Below, in pieces: positions 21,165-30,669 of a stretch of DNA of 64,000 bases. Position numbers and translations under genes: made by a program. This stretch comes from Pinus tabuliformis (taxonomy: Eukaryota > Streptophyta > Pinopsida > Pinales > Pinaceae). Every line of letters begins with the position of its first letter. Within the stretch, counting starts at the first letter, position 1. Below the pieces are notes generated by a model. The model made no database searches. It had not been told where the DNA came from and saw only the letters and a program-made list of their open reading frames with translations. The DNA is taken from assembly GCA_031772625.1 (NCBI GenBank), contig CM062805.1:800504592-800568591 (forward strand), read 5' to 3'.

Positions 21165-21964
21165 GACTTGATGGCAACCCCAAGATCCTTAGAACCATTC
21201 TCCCCCTTTGTCATCAAGGGCAAAGGGCTATGCTCCCCCTGAGTACATGCTAATATCTCTGCTTGGCTGTGCTGAAACATGCTCCCCCTGACTGTAGGCA
21301 ATATCTACAAAAGATGTTCTTCAAAAGAACCAAGACCTTCCTATCACCAAAAGACTCAATACATACATCCATACTCCAAGAGGGGATACATTAGAAAGTT
21401 ACATATAACAACCAATTATATTACATCATTCATCCCAGGCATAGTGGGGAAACCAACATAGGCCGTTACATGACCTTGACACCATAAAAGAGATAAAAGA
21501 GATACATGACATAGAGACAACAAATCTAGACCAAGACTTATGAAAGTCACAAGCAGCATCTGATAAACATCTTTTAGATCAGCGACCAAGATTTCCTTCT
21601 GAGCTCCTTCTCCTAAAATCAACAACAGTTGTGTACTAGAACCAAAAGCATCTAAATGCCAACAATGCTTTATGAGACTTTAAGCTGTTCCCCCTGAACC
21701 TGTGCCTGCTGCACCCCCTGAAACTGTGCCTGAAGAATTCTGGCATACCCATCTCAGACCTTCTCCAACCAGAGTCTGCCCTTGCTATTCAGAACTCCAT
21801 ATACGCGACTTCTCCTCCATAAAATAGCGTATGTACGCGGATATGCTTTCTACAAAACGCGCACGTCATACACGCGCCTTTCCTAGCATAAATTGGCGTA
21901 TATACACGGCTATCCCTTACGTAACTTGCGTATACCAACTTTTCTGTAGAACAGACAAGCTTCA

Positions 21965-23508
21965 TCAGCAGGATGAATCATCAACTACTCCCAACTTTTG
22001 TCTGAGATATTCAAAAGTTTCCCTGGGCAGTGGTTTTGTGAGAATATCAGCAACTTGTTCCTTAGAAGGAACATACTCCAACTTGACCTTCTGCTCAAGC
22101 ACTTGTTCCCGAAGAAAATGGTACTTGATTGGTATGTGCTTGGTCTTTGAGTGCATGACTGGATTCTTTGAAATGCTGATTTCACTTGTATTATCACATA
22201 AGATAGAGACTGGTGAAGTGCAAGTGATTTGAAAATCCTGCAAGGTCTGCATCATCCAAAGAAGTTGTGTGCAACAAGATGCCGCAGCCACATATTCTGC
22301 TTCAGCTGTAGATAAGGCAATCGAACTTTGTTTCTTACTGAACCAAGATACTAATCTGGAGCCCATAAAGAATGCACCACCACTTGAGCTCTTCCTGTCA
22401 TCCACGCTTCCGGCCCAATCTGCATCTGTATAAGCATGAAGTGTGAGATCTGTATCTCTAGGATACCATAATCCATAATTTTGTGTCCCTTGAAGATATT
22501 TGAAAATTCTCTTCATTGCCTGAAGATGAGTCTCCTTTGGATTTGCCTGAAATCTCCCAACTATTCCGACTGCATGCATGATGTCTGGTCGGGTACCTGT
22601 CAAATAAAGCAAACTCCCAATCATGGATCTATAAGTTGGTTGATGAACTACTGCTGATTCATCATTTGCACTGAGGCTGCATCCTGTAACCATGGGTGTA
22701 CATACTGGCTTTGAATCTTCCATGCCATACTTCTTCAAGATCTGCTTGAGGTAGTTGGTTTGAGACAAGAAGATGCCTCCTTCATTTTGTTGGATTTGCA
22801 ATCCAAGAAAGTATGTCAATTCTCCAAGTAGTGACATTTCGAATTCTTTCTGCATAACCAAGGAAAAGTTTTGACTCATATTCTCTTCATTGCTGCCAAA
22901 GATAATATGATCTACATAAACAACAAGTATTAGCAATTTGTTATTTTCAACTTTTATATAGAGATTGCTATCTGCTGATCCTTTTGAAAAGCCTTGTTGG
23001 TGAAGATATTTGTCCAATCGATAGTACCAAGCCCTTGGAGCTTGTTTGAGACCATAGAGAGCCTTTTTCAATTTGCATACAAGGTTTGGATCATTCCCAA
23101 GAATGAAACCATCTGGATGCTCAATATATACTTCTTCTTCTAAGTCTCCATTCAGAAAAGGCTGATTTCACGTCCATTTGAAATACCTTGAAGTTTTGAA
23201 AGCTTGAGAGAGCAAGGAACATTCGGATGGCCTCAAGTCTTGGAACAGGAGCAAAGGTCTCTTCAAAATCTATTCCTTCTTGCTGCGCATACCCTTTACA
23301 AACAAGTCTAGCCTTGTTTCTAATTACTTCTCCATTTTCATTCAATTTATTTTTGAAGACCCATTTTGTCCCTATGACATTTTTATCTTTTGGTCTAGGA
23401 ACCAATTCCCAAGTGTTGTTCTTTTCGATCTGCTCAAGTTCTTCATCCATTGCTTTGACCCAGCTGTTATCACTGAAAATGCTATTGTCAAAATTTTTTT
23501 TAGTCTAG
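21965..23508 (-). pseudogene. Copia reverse transcriptase-RNase H, inactivated
   Basis: The segment from 23450 reads [40 protein letters not shown] and [13 protein letters not shown] frameshift follows near 23155, and reading resumes as [13 protein letters not shown] and LKKALYGLKQAPRAWYYRLD. RT motifs are clear, but the catalytic YVDD is YVDH (VVYVDHIIFGS), which should abolish polymerisation. RNase H follows with TDADWAGSVDDRKSSSGGAF, STAEAEYVAAA, LCDNTS and HSKTKHIPIKYH, ending at LTKPLPRETFEYLRQKLGVV. The N-terminal polyprotein is missing upstream of 23508. It is a dead gene because of truncation, frameshift and active-site change. Confidence 0.92.
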
Positions 23509-23649
23509 CTTAAAGACCGGGTGTTTTCGCAGCGCCTGGATTCTGTTTAGCAGTTTCGTAGCGCTACCTGTTTGCGTGGTTTTGTAGCGTGCTACGAAAT
23601 TGGGAATTGGTTCAAGTTTTCAGCGAAGGTCTAAATCCTAGCATGCCTA

Positions 23650-24066
23650 TTGTATAGAGTTTTGCTTTCCTCCAGGGATGTTGATGAGGGCAGTGACAGT
23701 GTGTCCAAGGAGGCACCCTATGATGATGCAGCTATTGTGGGTTTGGCATCAAGTACATTAAGGGAGTTATCTCTGAATTCTGGCTCATGGGTGATTGTGA
23801 AAGATGTACATACTAATGTGGGAAACTTGCAGGAGTTTTTGTGTTGAATCCTTCAAACAAAAAATCTATTAAAATTCCACAAAACATAGAGAGTATTATG
23901 TTCTTAGCTGGCATGCTTGAAGCATCTGGGTCTTCTGTCAGCGTTCTGTTTGTCTGAAGATTATGCTTTAGTCATTGATCCACTGGTGGTGTATCTATCA
24001 CTTCAATTGGTCTTTGATATTGGGTTACATTTAGCATGCCTGAAAACATATAGGGCGCAACATCAG
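23650..24066 (+). pseudogene. PEX6-like (peroxin-6 AAA ATPase) N-terminal fragment
   Basis: Readable peptides are AAIVGLASSTLRELSLNSGS then WVIVKDVHTNVGN, a frame change, then VFVLNPSNKK, and after another change ALVIDPLVVYLSLQLVFDIG with LHLACLKTYRAQHQ. The pattern 'VGLSxSxLxxLSxxSGSxVxVKNxxxN', then a V(V/F)VLxP element and a YLSPxLAFNLxLHxxCLK-like segment, matches my memory of the N-terminal region of plant PEX6, which recycles the PEX5 import receptor at peroxisomes. No ATPase domain is present. Introns are not evident between the blocks, so it may be cDNA-derived or a captured exon. Identity is from memory only. Confidence 0.45.
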
Positions 24067-25761
24067 GTGTTATAAAAATGCTTCAGGGGTCCTTTAATAG
24101 ACTACTTAACAATGTTACCAAGTTCAGCTATGCCCAAAACAATGTCTTCAACACCTCTTTGAATGTTCAAGAACTGCTTCTCAGTGGTGACTTCAAGTCT
24201 GCTATTAATCTGTGATCTGTACTTCTACAAGAGGAAGTCTGGTTTACAAATTCAAGGTCTTACTTCACCAAAGGAGGACTTGCTTCTAAATATGAGGATA
24301 GTTCCAAAATTCTGAACAAATCCGAAGCTGACCTCTCCACAGATTTAATTTGTTGTCCAAACAATGATCCACCTGTTCTTCGTCCTCTTTAGCTTTAAGT
24401 TCCTTCAAATCCAAGTTTTGTGCCTTTGCTTTACTAAATTATCCTTAGTAGAGTGCCTTTAAAAATTTACCACAGGGTCGAGGCAGAATATCATCTCAGG
24501 TGCAAGGATGATGTGTTATCGCAGGTTTGAAGTTGATGTGGGTTTGCACAGAAAAAGAGGGATTATAAAAAAAAGAACCAATTTCAGATCTTCACTTTCG
24601 TTCTATCTTCTCTGCACTTCCTCGCTTCTGTTCTGTTTCAGAACCGAGCTCATTATATTGACCGAAAGTTCTGGGCTGAAATGGACAACCTCAGTTGGAT
24701 ATATATACTTGTTAGAGTCTATGAAGAGACACGTCTCTTGGTATAATGGGCCGACATAACTATTTGAAAGCCAACCTGTGCTGTATTAATTTTTCTTTTT
24801 AAATTAATTTATGGCATGTAGGTTCACCACCTCTGGGTGACATTTGATTTTTCTGAGGGAGAATTGTCATTGGCGGACCAAACAGCAGGGTTAAAGGTTC
24901 TTCGAAAGGATATGAAGATGCACACCTGCGCCATCCGAACAGGGTTCTTTCGTTTAGACTTCCGTCCTATCCATGTATACTATCTGAGTAATCTTAGGAT
25001 AAAGGATAATGTAATTTAAAGTGGACATAATGCGCTTTTAAACAAGAATCGAAATTTCAGGTCGTTGGTTTGGCACCGACATGAGTCATGATACAGATGG
25101 CGCAAATGGCTGAGTTCGAAATAGATGAATTTCCTTTGTCAAGGTGGATGCGATGTTGTCTTCTACAAACGCGGTAACGTGCCGGTTACATGCTCCAGCT
25201 GGCGACCAAGAAACTTCTCAAGCTCCACAAAAGTTTTGGAGTTTAAAGAATTACCAAAGCACAAGTTATGAAAACAAATGTAAACTAATCTCATACTGAC
25301 AGTGTGATTAATGGAACATGTTGAAGTTTCTCAGATTTTGTACTGATGTGCCAGTAATTGAGTCATAGTGAGAAAGTATGCATTTAAAAAAAAGTGTGAC
25401 TTGATAACAGAGATCAATATATGTTGTACATTGCAGCGAGTGGAGCTCCCTCATAAACCTGTAATATGGTGCATCTTCTCTGCAGGGAATGAGTCTATGC
25501 ACATAGATAAGAGCGATTAGACTGAAGACTGAGTTCTGAGCTATCAAGGGCCGAGTTCATTACAGATTTGAGTGGCTGGGGTATCATCTTTGTGTGGCTA
25601 CCCGGAGGAGATGATCTTCACTCTGACCCTGAGTCTACACATTGTTGGTGTTGCGGCCATTTTCTGGGCTGAATGCAGCTCTGAAATCAAGCTCTGTAAC
25701 CAAGAACTGAAAATATAGTTGTGTTCCCTTGGAAAAATATTGATATTTAGAGAGTAAGAGC
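24067..25761. other. Unassigned sequence between captured gene fragments
   Basis: No convincing gene is seen. Short open stretches exist (for example KCF and NRLLNNVTKFSYAQNNVFNT near 24090-24200) but I cannot match them. The run 24540-24760 looks like untranslated or promoter-type sequence. It may contain further captured pieces too degraded to recognise. Confidence 0.3.
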
Positions 25762-26084
25762 TACCAATTTTGGAGTCAAGCTGATGAGAATGGGTTTTTC
25801 TCTATAGAAAATGTTTGCCCTGGTACCTACAATCTCTATGGTTGGATGCCGGGTGTTCTTGGTGATTATATGAAAGAAGGCTTGATTAACATATATTCAG
25901 GTTGTAGGATAGATGTTGGGATTTTGATCTATGAGCCCCCAAGAGATGGCCCTACTATATGAGAGATAGGTTTACCAGATCGCACTTCTGCAAAATTTTT
26001 CATTTCAGATCCCAAGCCTTGCCACATCAACAAACTATTTCTCAATCATCCTGAAAGGTTCCGGCAATATGGCCTTTGGGAAAG
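25762..26084 (+). pseudogene. Rhamnogalacturonate lyase exon fragment
   Basis: Reading in one frame gives YQFWSQADENGFFSIENVCP, GTYNLYGWMPGVLGDY, LIYEPPRDGPTI, a stop (TGA at 25959-25961), EIGLPDRTSAKFFISDPKP and INKLFLNHPERFRQYGLWER, then TAA. Plant rhamnogalacturonan lyases have the same order, including the highly conserved YEPPRDGPTLWEIGIPDR and NHPDRFRQYGLWERYAEL segments, so the identification is firm. The internal stop replaces the Trp codon (TGG to TGA), and the C-terminal domain after GLWER is missing. Enzymes of this family cleave pectic rhamnogalacturonan I in the cell wall; this piece cannot. Confidence 0.85.
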
Positions 26085-26512
26085 ATAATGCCATTGCTCG
26101 TCATGGCAACCATGGTTTGTACCATCTGTTTAATATTGATGTTTCTGAAAACAATGGATTACATCCTTTGATTGATGGGTTTCAGATACCTCCTCATCAC
26201 ACTTATGCAGATAGCATATCTCTAACAAACTTGCTCTGTTTTGGCTTATATGACGCTGTGTTGAGTCAGTGGGATGGTAAAATCATGATGGTCTCATCAA
26301 TTGCAGTTGGTTCATCTATTGGAGGTTTATGTTATAGGGACTGTGATTCTGAATCTCAGTATAGAATAGGTGAAACTGAAGATTGGCAACATCAGCTATT
26401 CAAGTCTGTGAGAAGTTTAAAGGAAGACTGTGGTTTATTTAAATCACACAGCAGTTTCGTAGCGCGCTACGAAACTGCTGTAGGTGATGAGTTTAAAGTG
26501 CAGCGCAGCTAG
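26069..26512 (+). pseudogene. Unrecognised open frame, possibly another captured fragment
   Basis: A 147-codon frame begins MAFGKDNAIARHGNHGLYHL and includes LLCFGLYDAVLSQWDGKIMM and VSSIAVGSSIGGLCYRD. It overlaps the end of the lyase fragment in a different frame, so its nominal start is not meaningful. The 3' part runs through the 34-bp palindrome at 26448-26481. The amino-acid texture is protein-like rather than random, but I do not recognise a family. Confidence 0.3.
26448..26481. repeat. Perfect 34-bp palindrome
   Basis: ACAGCAGTTTCGTAGCG is followed directly by its exact reverse complement CGCTACGAAACTGCTGT with no spacer. The left half recurs at about 23559 (AGCAGTTTCGTAGCGC), 2.9 kb away. 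It would form a cruciform or an RNA hairpin. Confidence 0.95.
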
Positions 26513-27519
26513 TGTGATACTGTGAGCGGGAGTTAAGGAAGAGAAGCACCTGTCTATTAATATTACTTACAGCACATCTAAAACCTGGCATCGTTCCATA
26601 CCTGGAGTTATTAAAAGATTTGGGAACATGCTGCTATACTTTAGGAGAATGTTGGGAGACAAAGACCGTTAAGATAGGAGCATCTCTTCTGGTCAATTAA
26701 TGAGCTATCAGCGCTCTTAAGCATCCTAAATCAGCATCCATTGCACCTGTAGCTCAGCCATATCAGATTAATTGGAGGAGGACAGCTGTCAAAGCATTCA
26801 AGAAAGCATCAAGCATACGAGGAGAATGAAATTAGTAGTTTATTTTGATTAGGATAGTGTGTAATTATAGTTCAGCATATTTGTAATTAATGCATTAGTG
26901 AGTAGCATGTAGGAATAATTAATAACCACCTTCGAGGCTCCCCTCATGCTGGAGGAGGATGCTCGAGGTGTTTTAGTATGCTTGCCTATATATGGGCCAA
27001 GGTGAGATGTAGAAGGGGTTGGATATTTTTGAAGACTGTTTTGGCTTATGTGTAAACAGAGTTTTAGTAATACAGAAGACTGTTTTTCTTCTCAGGATTC
27101 ACAATGGATCTTCTTGTTCAAATGTGTGATGGTATAGTTTCTTTAATGTTCTTTTACAGTTTGGTAAATGCATAATCACTCAGAACTCATGGATCATGCT
27201 CTGACTTCCTGTATGCCTTTGCAAACTGTGGTTTCATGTAAGTTATGTTTGAACATTTAGATGTAAAGTGCCCTGACTTCTATGAAAGACAGTGTTGTTG
27301 TTTACTGAGATATGAGTGACTCCATAAGCCCAATGGGAAGCAATTCTGTCCAGCCAGTACATTTTTCATGTGTCTTGTAAGAGTTAGCCATCTTGTTCAA
27401 TATCAATAACCTATGAGAGAGCCCTCTCAGACTAAGGAGGCTAAGCCTTAGTTAAAAGCTTGGTTTGAAATAGTTACATAGAATCTTGCTGATTGGCAGC
27501 CTTCAGTACCTGATTTTGT
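26513..27519. other. Non-coding sequence between gene fragments and the rDNA relic
   Basis: No gene is seen. The segment 26820-27110 looks LTR- or promoter-like (TATATATGGGCC near 26990). The second two-hairpin block lies at 27415-27452, close to the point where 25S homology begins. Confidence 0.3.
27415..27452 (+). repeat. Two-hairpin block, copy 2
   Basis: GAGAGAGCCCTCTC is followed by ACTAAGG/CCTTAGT (27431-27437 with 27446-27452), then TTAAAAGCTTGGTTTGA. It aligns with the block at 19353-19393, with the second stem kept by paired changes. It ends about 70 bases from the truncated 25S end. Confidence 0.45.
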
Positions 27520-27840
27520 GATAACAGTATTCATACTAAAAATCAAAATCAAATAAGCTTTTACCCTTTTGTTCCACACTAGATTTCTATTCTCCTTGAA
27601 CCCATCTTAGGACACCTGTGTTATCTTTTAACAGATGTGCCACCCCGGCCAAGCTCCCCACCTGACAATGTCTTCCACCCAGATCGACCCACCAAAACGT
27701 GCCTTAAGGCCAAAAATAGGGGTAGTGCCCCATCTCCACCCCACGGAATAAGTAAAAAAACCTTAAAAGTAGTGGTATTTCACTTGCACCGAAAACAGCT
27801 CCCACTTATTCTACACCTCTCAAGTCATTTCACAAAGTCA

Positions 27841-27874
<34 letters not shown>

Positions 27875-27980
27875 TGCTGATTCTGCCAAGCCGGTTCCCT
27901 TGGTTGTGGTTTTGCTAGATAGTAGATAGGGACAGTGGGAATATTGTTAATCCATTCATGCACGTCACTAATTAGATGAT

Positions 27981-28011
<31 letters not shown>

Positions 28012-30264
28012 GTACTCTCGCCGTTTACTGGCGCTTGGTTAAATTTCTTCACTTTGACATTCAGAGCACTGGGTAGAAATCACATTGCATTAGCATCCAT
28101 AGGGACCATCACAATGCTTTGTTTTAATTAAACAGTTGGATTCCCCTTGTCCGTAAGAGTTCTTAGTCGACTGTTCGATGCCTAGGGAAAATCCCCTGGT
28201 AGGGGGCATTCTACGCCTGTAGCCCAATCAGCATGCGACTGCCTGCCCTCGCCACGAGAGCATCTTGGGCAGAGTACCGATAGCCCATGAATTGAGGGTG
28301 CGGACCCCTAGGCCCAACCCTCAGAGCCAATCCTTTTCCTAAAGTTACAGATCCATTTTGTCGACTTCCCTTACCTACATTGTTCTATTGACCAGAGGTT
28401 GTTCACCTTGAAGACCTGATGCGATTATGAGTACGACCAGGCATGAATAGTACTCGGTCCTCTATATTTTCAAGGGCCGCCAAGGGCGCACCAGACACTA
28501 CAAGACGTGCAGTGCTCTACCAGCTGCTAGACCCTATCTCTAGGTCAACTGATTCCAGGGTGGGCAAGCTGTTAAAAAGAAAATATAACTCTTCCCGGGA
28601 CCCCCAATGACATCTCTGGATTTCCTAATGTTGCCGCCCGCTGCCATGTCCCAGTTCAGGAATATTAACCCAATTCCCTTTTGATGCTCGTGTAGAGTGC
28701 ACCCTTGATACAAGGTGTCCCTATCTCTTAGGATTGACTAACCCATGTCCAAGTGCTATTCACATGGAACCTTTCCCCACTTCAGTCTTCAAATTTCTCA
28801 TTTGAATATTTGCTACTACCACCAAGATCTGCGCCGGGGGCTGATCCATCCAAGCTCACGCCTGAGGTTTCTCAACGATCCCTGAATCCTCCTACTCATC
28901 AGAGCTAGGCAATTGCTCTGATGGTCGAGTATAGGTTGTGCGCTTCAGTGTCATCCATTTTTTATTCTAGTTGATTCAGTAGGTGAGTTGTTACACACTC
29001 CTTAGCGGATTTCAACATCCATGACCACCATCCTATTATCTTAATCAACAACCACCCTTTGTGGGATCTAGGTTAGCACACAATTTGGCATCGTGACTCG
29101 ACTTTCAGTTCATCCCGCATCGCCATTTCTACTTACCAAAAATGCCCCACTTGGAGCTCTCGATTCCATGGCACGGCTCAATGGAGTACCTATTTAAAGT
29201 TTGAGAATAGGTCGAGGGCGTTACGCCCCTAATGCCTCTAATCATTTGCTTTACCCGATAAAACTCGCCATGAGATCCAGCTATCCTGAGGGAAACTTCG
29301 GAGGAAACTAGCTACTAGATGGTTTGATTAGTCTTTCACCCTTATACCCAAGTCAGACCAACGATTTGCACGTCAGTATCGCTACGAGCCTCCACCAAAG
29401 TTTCCTCTGGCTTCGCCCTACTTAGGCATAGTTCACCATCTTTCGGGTCCCAATAGGTGTGCTCGCACTCGAACCCTTCACATAAGCTCAAGGTCGAACG
29501 ATGATGCACCCCCCCAGAGAGGGGATCTCACTCGTCAACTTCCTTGCGCCTCGTAGGTTTTCAAACCCACCGACTCGCACACATGTTAGACTCCTTGGTC
29601 CGTGTTTCAAGACGGGTCAAATGGAAAGCCCGCCAGCCAACACCACAAGTGCGTAGGTCCACATGGCCCACCAAAAGGGTGTACGCTTCATTCCTTGACC
29701 ACAACAACGGCAAAACGATAGGTAGTAATCAACCCGTGCTTGTGACGATGCAGCAGCCCGTGTTGCTTTGCACCTCAAGTTGAGCGGCAGACCAGCCTGA
29801 GCTATTCCACATCTGACCGAGATGCATCGATAGCCTCCATCCGCTTCCCTCCCAGCAATTTCAAGCACTATTTAACTCCCTTTTCAAATTCCTTTTCATC
29901 TTTCCATCGCGGTACTTGTTTGCTATCGGTCTCTTGCCCGTATTTAGCCTTGGACGAAATTTACCACCCAATTAGGGTTGCATTCCCAAACAACCCGACC
30001 CGTCGATAATGCCTCATGATGTGGCAGGGTCCTGGCCCGACGAGGCTGTCATCCTCTTAGGCACCCCCTTCCAAGGGACTTGGCCCAGGTCCGCCACTAA
30101 GGATGGTTCTATGGACTACAATTCAGGCGATGCCACCGCCCAATTTTCATGCTGGGCTCTTCCCGGTTTGCTCTCTACTACTAGGGGAATCCTTGTCAGT
30201 TTCTTTTCCTCCACTTAATTATATGCTTAAACTGAGTGGGTGTTCTCGCCTGAGCTGAGGTCGC
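27520..30264 (-). rRNA. 25S rRNA pseudogene, 3' end missing
   Basis: The minus strand matches large-subunit rRNA almost continuously. The 5' end is marked by the reverse complement of GCTTAAACTGAGTGGGT (about 30225-30243, normally AAACTCAGCGGGT). Core landmarks include TTTAATTAAACAGT with GATTCCCCTTGTCCGT (28118-28160), GAGGCATTTGGCTACCTTAA (27980-28000) and CACCTGACAATGTCTTCC (27659-27676). About 2745 nt remain of an expected 3.4 kb; homology fades below 27520, so the 3' part, including the region around the sarcin-ricin loop, is lost. Many former CpG sites read TG or CA, and small indels are frequent. It is non-functional. The rRNA gene order 18S-5.8S-25S on this strand is preserved. Confidence 0.95.
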
Positions 30265-30506
30265 AAAGTTGGAGCTAAATCCACCCTACCTGATGGGGAG
30301 GACAAGAGAGAGCAAATAAAGTTCGAGCAATGCCACACAAAACCCACATCAGGTAACGCCGACTGCCCATCTGAGGGGACAAGATCACCGCCTGCCGACA
30401 CATGCCACAGAACATCGCTTGAGGTATTTTAGCTAACCACACCACATTGGGCATGGATGACCAACTCTGCTACTCCCTAACACATTGCAGGGAGCGTGTT
30501 TGAATG
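30265..30506 (-). other. ITS2 of the rDNA relic
   Basis: The spacer between the 25S 5' end and the 5.8S 3' end is about 242 bp, close to the usual gymnosperm ITS2 length. Boundaries come from the flanking rRNA matches and are good to a few bases. Confidence 0.8.
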
Positions 30507-30669
30507 GGATGCGATGCCCAAATGGACGTGCCCTCGACCGAGGCCTCGAGCACAGATTGCATTCAAAAACTTGATGATTCGCGGGATTCTGCAATTCACG
30601 GTAAGTATCGCATTTCGCTACATTCTTCATTGTAACAAGAGCCAAGATATCCATTGCCGAGAGTCGTTT
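30507..30669 (-). rRNA. 5.8S rRNA pseudogene
   Basis: Reverse-complement landmarks are GGGATTCTGCAATTCACG (30583-30600), AAGTATCGCATTTCGCTAC (about 30603-30621) and CCATTGCCGAGAGTCGTTT (30651-30669), normally CCGTTGCCGAGAGTCGTTT. The length of about 163 nt is right for plant 5.8S. The stretch normally reading CGTTCTTCATCGATGCGAG is CATTCTTCATTGTAACAAG, a run of CpG losses. Highly conserved positions are changed, so it cannot be functional. Confidence 0.93.

Larger units (their letters stand above)
19606..23508 (-). mobile_element. 5'-truncated Ty1/copia retrotransposon (SIRE-like)
   Basis: On the minus strand RT-RNase H (23508 to 21965) is followed by a 3' region with repeated G-rich purine tracts and a 3' LTR (21151 to 19606, TG...CA). 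The strong 'AAAGGGGGAGATTG' tract next to the LTR start is typical of plant copia elements of the SIRE/Maximus kind. Gag, protease, integrase and the start of RT, as well as the 5' LTR, are missing: the reading stops at about 23508 and unrelated gene fragments begin. The cause may be truncation or a later insertion/deletion. Confidence 0.85.
23509..26512 (+). mobile_element. Possible gene-fragment-capturing element or composite pseudogene block
   Basis: About 3 kb contains fragments of at least two unrelated host genes in the same orientation (PEX6-like at 23650-24066, rhamnogalacturonate-lyase-like at 25762-26084). It is bracketed by related palindromic words: 'AGCAGTTTCGTAGCG' at about 23559, a GTAGCGTGCTAC word near 23588, and a perfect 34-bp palindrome at 26448-26481 that contains the same word. 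This layout resembles gene-capturing Helitrons or Pack-type DNA elements, but I find no clean terminal inverted repeats, target duplication or canonical Helitron ends. Segmental pseudogene debris is the alternative. Confidence 0.35.

Noticed and set aside
29544..30218. Plus-strand protein frames within 29.5-30.2 kb
   Set aside because: These are antisense to the 25S rRNA relic.
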